Source: Albifimbria verrucaria
Lineage: Eukaryota; Ascomycota; Sordariomycetes; Hypocreales; Stachybotryaceae
Assembly: GCA_020081605.1 (NCBI GenBank)
Contig: JAHREC010000011.1
Coordinates: forward strand, 1-64,000
DNA: 64,000 bases
Direction of reading: 5' to 3'
Numbering within the stretch: position 1 is the stretch's first letter; the number at the start of each line of letters is the position of its first letter. This document shows positions 32,915 through 44,892 of this stretch, one piece after another. The notes under the pieces were generated by a model. It saw only the letters and a program-made list of their open reading frames with translations. It was not told the origin of the DNA and ran no database searches. Position numbers and translations under genes: made by a program.

Positions 32915-35900
32915 ATGGCCAAGTCAACACCTATCGCCGTAGTCGGCATGTCCTGCCGCATGCCTGGCGGTGTCAACTCCCTGAGGACCTATGGGACATG
33001 CTGCGAGACGGTCGATCAGGATGGGGCAAGGTACCGGCAGAGCGCTGGAACGCCGAGGCCCTCTACCATCCGGACAGCGGTGCAAAGGAGTCGCTCAAAT
33101 TTACGACTGGCTACTTTCTGCGGGAGGACGTCTCCCGCTTCGACGCGAGATTCTTCGGCATTATGCCGTATGAGGCTCACACCATGGACCCGCAGCAGCG
33201 TCTGGTCCTGGAGACGGCGTACACAGCGCTGGAAAACGCGGGCATCCCGGTTAAGAGCCTATCCGGCTCGGACACCGCGGTGTTCGTGGGGGTGTTTGCG
33301 AGGGACTTTGATCGGATGGGATACAAGGACGCGTCTCAGGTGGCGAGCCAACACATTACAGGCGCGGGTGACGCGGTCTTATCCGCACGAGTGTCGTATG
33401 CGTTCAATCTCAAGGGCGCCTCCATGACGATTGATACTGGTTGTGTAAGTCTCCGGCACACCTATGGGTGAATGAGATTGACGATTTTTGGCTCAGTGAA
33501 TTGCTTTTTTATCTTGTCTTAGTCTGCGAGTATGTCCGCACTCCATCAAGCTGCTCTCGCCTTGAAGGCTGGAGAGTCGAGAGTAGCGATTGTATCAGGA
33601 GTGGAGCTCTTGTTGCATCCGGAGCAAATGATGGTCATGGGCTCAGCTGGGTGAGTGTGTCATGAGAGAGCATGACCGTTTTGCACCTGACTGACAAGAA
33701 TCAACGAATCTTGTAGAATGAGTAACCCAGAGGGAAGATGCTACGTCTTCGACCACAGGGGCTCAGGCTACGCTCGAGGCGAAGGCGTGGGGACACTGAT
33801 CCTTAAGCGACTGGATCATGCCATCGAAGACGGCGATGAGGTCCACGCTGTCATCCTCAACTCTGCTCTGAACCAGGACGGTAAAACGCCTGGAATTACA
33901 CTACCCAGCTCAGACGCTCAGGCGGCACTGATGAAAGAGGTGCACGAGTCTGCTGGAGTTAATCCTGCGGATATCCTTTATGTCGAAGCCCATGGAACGG
34001 TATGTCGACCACTTTTCTGATACTTCTTATTGAGTAAAATGGTCATGAAAGATCCTTGGAATGAAGCTGATGTATTTTCACAGGGGACAGTTGCCGGTAG
34101 GTTGGTTCTCAGATGTCGTGTTATTGCCCGCCAACCCCAAAAGTGCACGCAAATCAAACGTATCACGCAGTAGACTAATTGAGTTCCAGGTGACAATGCT
34201 GAGATTTCCTCCATTCACCGAGCCTTCTGTATGGGCAAGAATAGAGATGTAGACTTACGTGTCGGATCTGTCAAGGCCAGCATCGGTCACCTTGAAGCTG
34301 CAAGCTGCATGGCCGGCATTATTAAAACCATCATGATCCTGAAAAACGGAATGATCCCTCCCCAGATTGAGTTTGAAAAGAGAAGCCCGGGTTGAAGTTG
34401 ACAGAGAGAAATATCAAAGTGTGTCTTCAACTCTTGCAGGCAGTGTTCAAAAGGAGATGAAAACGTACTGATCCTGGTTGAGAGTAGATCCCACTATCGT
34501 TAATCCCACTGGCTCCGCAGGGTTACGATGGACCCAGGAGAGCGTCAGTTAACAGCTTCGGTTATGGTGGCACTAATGGACATGTTCTTTTAGAGTTGCC
34601 GGATCAAGCACTTCGGCGTCACAAGGTTCTGAACGGCGCTTTCTATTCATCTGTACCGACGACGAATTGCGGCACCAACGGGGTCAACGGTGACACCAAC
34701 AGCATGAATGGCATCAACGGTCATTCTCACGGCTATGGAAGCGCTCTACTGACTAAATTATTTGGAAATGACCAGGAGATGACGAAAGGGACGATGATGC
34801 ACCACTGCACTTCCCGCTGACCGCACGGTCAGAAGCAGCCCTCAACAGCATGGTGCGGAACACCCTGAAGTGGCTCGACTCTGAAACACCTCGCCCCTAC
34901 TCGCAGCTACAATCACTATCATACACACTGCGTTGTCGCAGATCTAAGTTCCCTTGGAGGCGAGCAGCAGTAGCATCTTCCGTCTCTGCCCTCAAGATCG
35001 AACTCAGCCAGGCTTCCACAACAAGAGCAAAAGCCAGCTCAGATGCTGATAGCAACTTGGCATTTATCTTTACCGGTCAAGGAGCACAGTGGTACGCCAT
35101 GGGTAGACAGCTCATTAAGAATTCTTCGGCCTTTGGAGAGTCTATAGACAGGTCAGAGGACATCCTCAAGAACCTTGGCTGTATCTGGAGCCTGCGAGAG
35201 GAGCTGAGTCGCCCGGCATCCGAGTCTTGCATCCGTCAGAGTCACTTCTCACAGCCTGCCACGACTTCCATCCAAATAGCTCTCGTGGATGTGCTTGCCA
35301 GATTCGGCGTCCGTCCTTCGTACGTCGTTGGGCATAGTTCTGGAGAAATTGCTGCGGCTTACGCCGCAGGCATTATGACACACCAGGTTGCCATGGAGGC
35401 GTCGTTCAGACGAGGCCTTTTCTCTGTCATGGCAAGGGAGGAGAACGAAATGAAAGGCTCTATGCTCGCTGTGGGAGCCGGTCCGGAGGCCGTCGCCTCT
35501 ATGATTGCCGACGCGAACGCCTTCGGAACTGGAAAGGTGCAAATAGGCTGCATCAACAGTCCTGACAGCGTTACCGTGAGCGGCGATGAGCCGGCCATTG
35601 ACAAACTCAAGAGCCTGATTGAGAGTTCTGGCAGCACGTTTGTCCGGAAGTTGCGTGTTGACAATGCTTATCACTCTCACCACATGGAGGTCGTTGCTGA
35701 ACGATATTTACGATCACTCGAGGGCCTGCACTTCTCACCATCAACACGTGATATCAAATTCATCTCGTCTGTTACAGGAACGGTGCTGAAAGAAGGTGCC
35801 ACCTTGTCCGGAAGCTACTGGACGACCAATCTCGTCTCTCCTGTGCGGTTCAGCGATGCGGTCACCGCTTTAGCGAATGACATGAGAAGCTCCGGCAAAA

Positions 35901-38900
35901 CCAGCAGTACAACAGCTGTGTTTGTGGAGGTTGGACCACACTGTGCGCTCCAAGGACCTCTGAGGCAGGCGTTGACAGGAATCAGTGACTTCAAGTACAA
36001 TTACATCTCATGTTTGGTAAGGGACAAGGACGCGCGCTCTACATTTCTTACAAGTATTGGTGTTCTCTTCCAACATGGTCACAATGTTGATCTAGGAGCA
36101 ATCGATGGCGACACAAGAGACATAATAACTCAGGATCGCCGTGTAATTAACGATTTGAAGCCGTATCCCTTTGACCATGACACGAAGTACTGGCGTGAAT
36201 TACGACTCAGCCGGAATCAACGGCTCCGTCCATTCCCGTATCACGATCTACTAGGACTCCTGGATCCTTACGGGAACTCTATTGAGCCACGCTGGCGATA
36301 CCATTTGAGCACTAATTCACTGCCCTGGCTTAAGCACCACAAGGTCGACGGCGTAGTCGTGTTTCCCGGCGCGGGATACGTGAGCATGGCCATTGAAGGA
36401 ATGAAGCAACTGCAGTCCCTTCGCGCGCCACAAAAGCCCTCGGTGAGACATGTGGTCCGAAACATCAACTTCACAAAACCAATCATCATCCTCGATGATG
36501 GAGTCGATGGATACTCCTCAGAGATTGAGGTGCATCTCATCATCAGCCGGAACAAGACCCGACACAACAACTCTTGGCACAGGTTTCAGGTCTTATCCTA
36601 TGCCGAGGAGACTAGCTCATGGAGCGAGAACTGCAACGGCACAATTCGTGTGTATACATCTATGGATAGCTCTGACTCTGCACAGCAACCTGTAGATGCG
36701 GTTGAGGGATTGAGAGAGGAAAACTTGATGCGTGCGCAGGCCACGATTCGATTGAAAAGCATCATGCAGACATCACAAGATGAAGTGGATGTTGAGACCT
36801 TCTATAAAACCTTGGAGGCTTCTGGAAATGAATATGGCGCTACTTTTTCGTCTGTCACGAAGGTCAAGACAGGGAGGCTTGAGGGATACATAAAGCAGGC
36901 CATCCCTATGTCTCTCGCTTCATGCCTGGCTCCGGGTTCGTGCAAAAGCACGTCATCCACCCATCTACCTTGGATACTTCTTCCCATTTGGCTTGTCTTC
37001 TGTACAAGCGGGAACTACGCAACTCGCCACTCATGCTGGCTCATGTTGGGGAGATTTCAATCTCGGCCGACATCTCAAGCACGCCACATGATGAACTGGT
37101 GGTGGCGACGCGCCTTCAAGCCGAGTCGAAACTGTCTGCCTCTGGCACAGCCTGGGTATATCAGAAGAACCAGAGAGGGTCTTCTGATATGACACTGGTT
37201 TGCTCGGTGTCAGATATACAGGTCAGTTCCATGGGAGAAGAAGTTGAAGAGAGTAAGACTGGCGCTGAGGAGACATTCTCTCCCAAGTACGAGGTCAGCT
37301 GGGATCAAGATGTGGACTTTATGTCGCAGGATACTTTTTCCGAGTTGATGACCTCGATTTCCACGAGGCCGTTGGAAAATGGTGATGCCAACTCTTTAAT
37401 AATGGCCCAAGGACAGCTAACCGAGACGGCTGCTGCTATCATCACGGAGAGGTTCCTCTCGCTACCCGAGAACGAGGTCTTCACATCCGAGACTGCTTAT
37501 CATTTTGCTATTCTATATCGCTGGATGAAGGATTTCTCATCATCAGAGGAGTACCGCACCCTATTATCCAGCCTTGACACCTCTTCCAAGGATGCTGTGC
37601 TTGCAAGCATCTCTGAGGTTGGCGTTCAAGGAAGGATGCTGGCCCGTATTCAACAAAACCTGCTCGACATATTCACTGGCAAGATAGAAGCACTTGAAGT
37701 AATGATCAGAGACGATCTCTTGAACAGGATCTATGCTGAGGGTCCTATTGCTATGGCTTATGACCGTGCGGCCAGGTACCTTGAAGTCTTGTCGTTCAAG
37801 AAGCCACACATGAGGATCCTTGAGATCGGCGCGGGCACAGGGGCGTGACAACATTTCTTCTTGAGGCCTTGCACAAGAACGGGACGTCGAGGCTCGACAC
37901 ATATCACTATACTGATGTCTCAACGGGTTTCTTCGCACAAGCCAAGGAAAAGTTCAAAGACTGGAAGGCGTCGCTTGAGTTCAAAGCTCTTGACATCACC
38001 GGGGATCCGGAGGAGCAAGGCTTCAAAGCCCACAGCTACGATCTCATTGTTGCGTCAAACGTTCTACATGCTACACCTTCCATCGCACAGACGCTCCAGC
38101 ATACGCGAAAGCTACTCAAGTCTGGTGGATGCTTGTTACTGCTGGAGTTGACGCGCAAGACTGCATGTGTGTCCACAATCTTCGGTGTGCTGCCAGGGTG
38201 AGTTCCTTATCGCAGATCGGTTGATGATGATTGATGAATACTGAATTCACTCATGTGGATGAATGTATGACTAACCTGCTTATAGATGGTGGGCATCCGA
38301 AGATGGCCGAGAGAACTCTCCACTGCTCACTGAGTCAGAGTGGCAGACCGAGCTCGTCAAGTCAGGCTTTTCTGGCATCTGCCATGTCGCTCACGATGTT
38401 GAGGAGTTTCCTACCGCGTCATTGATCATCAGTGAGGCTGTGGAAGCACCTTTGCAGGAGAATGGAGTGCCTTCTCACCCAACGGTCAAAGTCATAGGCA
38501 GGTCTGACGACAAATCTACAGAACTTCTTTGCCATGAGATTACGGCAGCATATAATGAAAAGGGATTCAAAGCGTCCCATGTAATATGGAACGATCTTGT
38601 TTCTCGGGGTTTGACAACAATGGGTTTTCCGTCATTCTCGACAACACCGAGAATCCGATCCTGGAGAACTTCTCCCTGAGCAATATGAGGCTCTAAAGCA
38701 CCTGTGCGCCACCTGCAGCCGCATTCTATGGGTCAGCATGCGACAATCTGATACCGCATACGCTGCAGCGTCCCATGGTCTCGTAACGGGTTTCACCAGG
38801 GTCGTCCGCCGTGAGACGGAAGGACTCAGATTTGTGACTTTGAACATGGCAAAACCTGTAATTTTTCCACGCGATCTGAAATCTCTGGTCACGGCTGTCC

Positions 38901-41900
38901 TTGATCTATCTGTTAAAAGCTTTCCTTCACATTTAGAGATGGACGATAGTACGGTCAAGGAGAATGATGACGAGTATGTTCTTGCCGAGGGTCGTCTCAT
39001 GATTCCACGAGTCCAAGCCGACGTCAAACTCAACAACTGAGAAGAGCGGAAGTCTCTCAAGGCAAAGGCTGAATTTTCGGCTGCTCAAACGCCGATATCC
39101 ACCTCAAAGTGCAGATCGACACACCTGGGCTGCTCAACACGCTTCGCTTCGTCCATGATGAGTCCGCCTTAGAGCCCCTTGGCGCAGACCAAATCCAGGT
39201 TCAAGCACTTGCGTACGGAGTCAACTTTCGAGACGTATTCATTGCACTTGGCCAGATGCCACCTCATCTCCCCATGGCTAGAGAGGTCTGCGGTGTCGTC
39301 ACCGCCGTGGGATCCAGCTCAGAAACGCAACGCAGGTTCAAGATCGGGGATCGAGTGGCAGGTATGAGCATGGCGCCATATGCCAGCTACCCACGCCTTG
39401 GGGCCCTTCAAGCCCATAAGGTGCCGGATCCTCTCAGCTCTGCCATCGCAGCATCCTTGCCCGTTGTAGACATGACGGCTTACTACTACCTGGTCGACGT
39501 TGCACGCCTTCAAAGAGGCCAGAGTATCCTCATCCACTCTGCTTCCGGTGGGGTTGGTCAAGCTGCAATCCTCCTGGCCAAGCATCTATGAGCCTCCCAG
39601 ATCTTTGTCACGGTAGGTAGCGCAAAGAAGCGTGACTTCGTCATATCCACATATGGCATCCCAGAAAGCCACGTCTTCAGCTCGCGCAATGAAGCCCAGT
39701 CGTTCAAGCAGGGTATCATGCGCCTGACCAAAAACCGAGGCGTGGATGTGGTACTCAATTCCCTTGCGGGCGAGATCCTGGCAGAAAGCTGGGAGTGTCT
39801 GGCTGAGTTCGGCACCCACGTCGAAATCGGCAAGACGGACATATACAAGAAGAGCCATTTGGATATGTCGACGTTCGATAGGAACACGACATTTGCGTCG
39901 GTCGACTTGCTGCGACTGTGCCGAAGCAAGCCGGAGCAAATGCAGGTGAACTTGAAAAGATCTTCAGACTACTGGAGGCTGGGGCATTGGCGCCAGTGCA
40001 ACCTATCACGAGCTTGAGCATCGATCGCATCGAGCAGGCTTTCCGTCTGTTCAGCGACCGAAAGCACATTGGAAAAGTTGTCCTCGAGATTGATCCGGAT
40101 GTAGAAGTCCAGGCTGTTCCGCCACCTCCTCCTGCATTGGAGATGAAGAAGCAAGGAACTTATATCATTGCTGGCGGATTGGGTGACGTTGGGAAGAGGC
40201 TGTGTCGACTTCTCGCGTCTCGAGGAGCTGGCCACGTTGTCAGTCTGTCTCGGCGCAATCTGGATGACAAGACTAGGACCGAACTAGAGGATAGTGTGGC
40301 AGTATTTGGCGCATCATTGCACATTGAGAGTTGTGATATAACTGATCAAGACAGCGTTGAGGCTGTTGCCAGAAAGTGCCGAGCCGAGCTGTCGCCCGTC
40401 AGAGGCGTCATTCATGGCGGCATGGTGTTGAGGGTATGTTAGAAAGCGAAACAGAATTTCCTCAGAGTCAGGACTCAACATTGCTAATGTGCTGCTCTCC
40501 AGGATCGTCCCTTTGAGAACATGAGTCTTGAGGACTTCAACGTTCCTCTTGGCCCCAAGGTTACTGGTACTATCAACCTAGATAATGCCTTCTGCGTTGA
40601 CCACAACGGACCTGCACCAGATTTCTTCATCACCCTATCCTCCCTCACATCCATCCGCGGCAGCCCAGGGCAGGTCAACTATTCAGCTGGATGTGCATTC
40701 CAGGACACCTTTGTTCTGGCCAAGAAAGGCCGGTCTCGCACCCAGTACACGACGCTCAACATTGGTGCCATCGACGGATCTGACTCTGTTCTAGCCATGT
40801 CCGGGCAACAGCAGGAGATGTGGCGCCGAACTACAAAGTACATCTCGTTCGAAGAGTTCTACTCTGCCATAGAGTATGCGATGAGCGCGGGGTTTGTCCC
40901 TACAGAGGGGACATCAGTCGACGCATCACAACATATCATGGGCCTAGATAGAGCGTACATGATGGCAGCCCAAGACGGTTTCTCTCAGACTCGTATCAGC
41001 ACCCTCTTCAGCACGCTGCCTTACCCCCAGAAGGAGGCCGCGACTAAGGAAGCCGAGCATGGGGTATTTTGGATACGGAAAAGGTCTTGATCAACGTGCA
41101 AAGTATGGACGAGGCAGTCAAGCACATCACAGAGATCATGGTTAACAAGTTCTCCGTCTTCCTCGACCGCCCGGCTTCGGAAATCCGATTAGATCAGTCG
41201 CTAGCGTCACTCGGGATGGACTCGTGGATTTCTATTGAGATTAAGAACTGGATGGTGAGGAAGTTCAGAGCGGCGATGCAGCCAGCTGAAGTCATGGGCG
41301 CTGCTACTATTCCATCTCTCGCTGTGACGCTGGCGACGAGGTCAACGTTGATACCACGAGGCGCCAAGGAGCAGGGATCAATACAAGACACAGTCTCAGC
41401 GGAGACAAGTACTTCTGAGCAGACAAGCAGCCGTGATCCAGCACTGCAAGCAACCAAAGTCTGCTGCAAACACGCAAATCCGCTGCAGCGGCAGCCTATT
41501 CCAGATCTCGACGAGGTTTTAAGCAGCTTGTTCCAAACTGGCTCTCTACATGCCAGAGGGCCAGATGAGATCAAGGAGCTGAAACTTGCCATTGAGGACT
41601 TCAAGAAACCGCAGGGTCCCGCTCGACAGCTCCACTCCAAGCTGGCGCGAGACGCTCAAAACCCAGAGGTTGATAACTGGCTAGGTGATCAAGTTGCTGC
41701 AGAGTGGCTCCGTAGACGAGATCCTATTCAACGATCAAGCGGCGCGGCAACTCATTTTAATGCGGAGACGCAACACACACAGGCTGAGCGAGCGGCTATC
41801 ATTGCTGCTGCGGCTATGAGGCATAAGCTGGCTATCGATAAAGGAGACGTCGAGGTGAATCTCCTTGGAACCTCTGTCTGCACGTACTCCCTGGGCTCTT

Positions 41901-43339
41901 TGTTTAACACGGCCCGCGCGCCGAAAGTGGGTGTTGATGAGGTGCGTAAGTATTCTGGAGAGTACTTTGTTGTTCTCCGACAGGGGCATTTCTTTTATGT
42001 GCCGTTTACGTCTTCAGATGGCGTCCTACTATCGACTGGCGCGATTATTCAAATAATGGAGTCAATCTTGACCCAGTCGCTAGACAATTCTTGGGTTGGC
42101 ATACTCACGAGGACCAGCGAGACTCCTGGGCACAGGTAAGAGACACTCTTACAGCTCTCTAAAGTTGTTCATGTCTGCCTTTGAACTAAGCTAACAACAT
42201 GTATGAAGAAGCATCAAGAACTATTGAGCATAGCTCAGAACGGCAAGTCTTTGCAAGTCGTTTTCGCCGCCGCCTTCATCATCTATCTTGACTCAGACGC
42301 AGCCAGTACTGACAGCGAGCGGCTCTCAACCACAACATTTGGTACAGGTTTCAACCGCTGGTTCGACAAAGGATTGCAGTTTGTCATAGCCTCTAACGGC
42401 ACGTCATCGTGGATCTTCGATCACGCCCTGCTTGATGGACTCAGTGTCTGCGTTCTGAACGATGGAGTTCAAGCAGCCATCAACTCCTTGACTCCCGAGC
42501 TAAGAAACTCGAAGAATTCTTTCAGCGTCAATCATGATCTTGTTGAAGAAGTGCCTATCACCACTTCACTGGCGCTTGACAGCCACATTGAAAGCCTGCG
42601 CACGGCTTACACGGATGCCTCGTCGGCCCGGGAGTTTCGTCTACATCGCATGACCAAATTCGCCAAGAACTTCCTAGTGCAACACAACGCCCCAGCCAAG
42701 GCCATCTTTGCAGTCCTCGTGCAGCTAGCAACCTACCTCAGCTTGGGTCACACCTTGCCTAGCTGGGAGCCCGTCTCACTCGCCCATTTTCACCGAGGCC
42801 GCATCGAGCTAATCGAGTACTCCTCCCGAGCCATCAATGAGTTCTGCACCGCTGCGACCAGTAATGAAACAGCTTCTATTCATGAGAAGCGGCGGCTATT
42901 GTTCGAGGCGGCCAAGGACAACAATGAGAGGATCCGGAGCGGTGGCCAGGGACAGGGCTTCCACCGGCTGCCGCACGTGATGCATAATCTCTGGCCGAAG
43001 GGTGATCCGGCTGCTCCACTTTACGAGAGCACAATCTGGAGACGATTGACTGAATTTCCCGTAATCTCTATGATGTCGGATGGGACGGTCATGGGAACAG
43101 CGCACTGGGGAGAGGCCAGAGTCATTGTGGATCTGGACTAGCTATTCCATCTCCGATTATGAGTAAGTTCGGCAGCTTCTTGTTTTGGTTCTCTTTGAAC
43201 GTGGAGGGATTTACTAACTTAACCGGTGTCTAGGGCTGTGTTCAGTATTGTTGGTGCCAAGGGGAGACAGCGCGGTTCGCTGAGCATCTGGATGAGGCGG
43301 CAAACATCATCAAGTTGCTTGTCGAGCAGTCTCGGTAGG
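32915..43339 (+). CDS. Highly reducing PKS with C-terminal carnitine acyltransferase
   Basis: Domains in order. [18 protein letters not shown], active Cys split by intron 33445-33522, and the HGTGTVAGD motif spread over introns 34000-34083 and 34097-34189. [16 protein letters not shown] near 35335. [16 protein letters not shown] near 36340, with the catalytic His. Methyltransferase: [10 protein letters not shown] near 37830. [20 protein letters not shown] near 39570. [16 protein letters not shown] near 40180 and [13 protein letters not shown] with the catalytic Tyr. [18 protein letters not shown], phosphopantetheine Ser near 41222. Carnitine/choline acyltransferase: 41490-43141, with FDHALLDG carrying the general-base His near 42425. 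It would build a methylated, reduced chain and transfer it to an alcohol. Breaks lie near 32980, 34.4-34.8, 37.85, 38.6, 39.05, 39.95 and 41.07 kb, plus an in-frame TGA at 39589. A possible last exon ends at 43339; the frame is certain only to 43141. Confidence 0.9.
34084..34096 (+). other. 13-nt micro-exon in the KS domain
   Basis: Bases 34084-34096 lie between two canonical introns (gtatgt...cag and gtaggt...cag) and encode the middle of the HGTGTVAGD motif. Joining the three exons keeps the frame and gives the expected KS sequence, including [13 protein letters not shown] downstream. Confidence 0.75.
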
Positions 43340-44892
43340 ATGATGGTGCTGAAGTTCGTGGCGTAGCCTCGAACCCGTTGTCGTGATGGCAAGGGACCCT
43401 TTGATCCCAAACTGGGCTTTAGATGGCGGGTACACAGGCGATCTAATTGTGTATTTTTAACCATCTGTGCGGAATTGGATCCACGGCTGCCGTTATTTGA
43501 CAATTGTTACGACAATTGCCACATAGGGAAGTCAGGTAGAGGCAGCACGAGATATTATTTCAGAGAATTGGCGCATGATACGCTCGTTCCGTTACTCAGA
43601 ATGATCGCTTTTAAATAGAAATAGAGATGAAAACCCTCGTCAAGAAAATACCAGTGAAGTCCTCAACGAAGCGCATAAATTTGTAGACCTGAAATGGCAG
43701 AGAACAGAGACAATCGGGCAGGGATCAATCAAGAGTGCATTGATAAATAGATAGTGGTTAACAGAGTATCTAGTTAAGCTGCGCCGGCAGACCCAGCCAC
43801 TAAGTAATTATACTCTTATATTTAATATAGCTAATGTTACGACCCGTGCTAACATGGTGCCTGAAACACGACGGAACGGACTAACCAACACCCCATAGGA
43901 TAACTAAGGACTACACACCTCACCCTCCGGCTAGTTATAGCCACTACGGGAGCCTCTACTCTAGATAGCTATATATAAGACTTCCTCGTTTTAAATAAAG
44001 AGATAAGGAAATATATTATATAGAATATCAAAATAAGAATATATAAGCCTCAGAGAACACATCGATCCGATAGCAACTAGTCTCTGCCGAAAGCTCAGCA
44101 CACGAGGCCAGTCCCTTGAAGTTGTTGAGCCGCTTCTCGTCGAAGTCGGACAAGTCAACTTTCGGGTCTAGCAACCAACATTGCTTAGGGTTCCACAGCA
44201 ACGAAAGTAGAAACAACGAGCACGCAAGTTTTACGAGGCGCCGGTCAGCAACAAGGCAAGTCGCGTGAGCGTAGGACCAGCAGCAGCGGAAAAGGAAAAG
44301 ACCCGCATATTCGTCATCCAGTATATTCAGGAGACATCTCATGGTAGTGAGGAGCGCGACGAAGACCGCGGTGCAAACCTTTCACACGCGGACTGGGGTT
44401 ATAGTGATGAATAAGGTTGCCTTATCAATATTGACAAAATCAAACCAGAACATGTAAAAAGTACAATTAACACATTTTTCAATTTTGAAATTCTCCTTGG
44501 ATTAGAGATGAGAGACTACATATTTTATTCTAGGAGTAACGCGCTTAACAAGAAATTGAGGCATTAATTCCTGCATGGGGCTTCAGTATACAACGGTGTC
44601 AGATTAGTGTATTTCCTTCCCAATGGTCTATCCTCAAACTGATAGATCGCATAGTTGACCGCAATTCTTTGGTAGGTTTAGTTACTTGCAAGCTCATGAG
44701 ATGATTATTCTAATGACTTTATAATCTTTTAGCTGACCAGTCTTCTGCTCGACTCAGTTTGGAACTGTTAGTAATATTAACCATTAGCATCTGTATCTAA
44801 TAATTCATTATTGCCTTATAGGTGAATACTAAAGGGATTTAAAAGATGATTAATTGAATAATAAACCACCCGAGTTTTCTATATTCTTCATA
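43340..44892. other. Intergenic with repeat fragments
   Basis: About 1.55 kb without a supported gene. A 42-bp fragment at 43564-43605 nearly duplicates part of the Clr5-ankyrin gene. From 43835 the sequence tgttacgacccgtgctaaca resembles the 5' end of fungal gypsy-type LTRs, followed by a TATA-like tatatataaga at 43970; a matching 3' end is not evident. The reverse frame 44028-44342 is unrecognised. Confidence 0.5.
43835..44040. mobile_element. Possible solo LTR fragment
   Basis: The segment begins tgttacgaccc, a frequent 5' LTR start in fungal gypsy elements, and contains a TATA-like box about 135 bases in. No polyprotein or second LTR is present and the 3' boundary is unknown. Reported on resemblance only. 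Confidence 0.25.

Noticed and set aside
39030..39045. TGA at 39038-39040 in the HR-PKS as a second nonsense mutation
   Set aside because: The frame also changes just downstream near 39075, so the stop may be a by-product of a nearby indel; not counted as a substitution.
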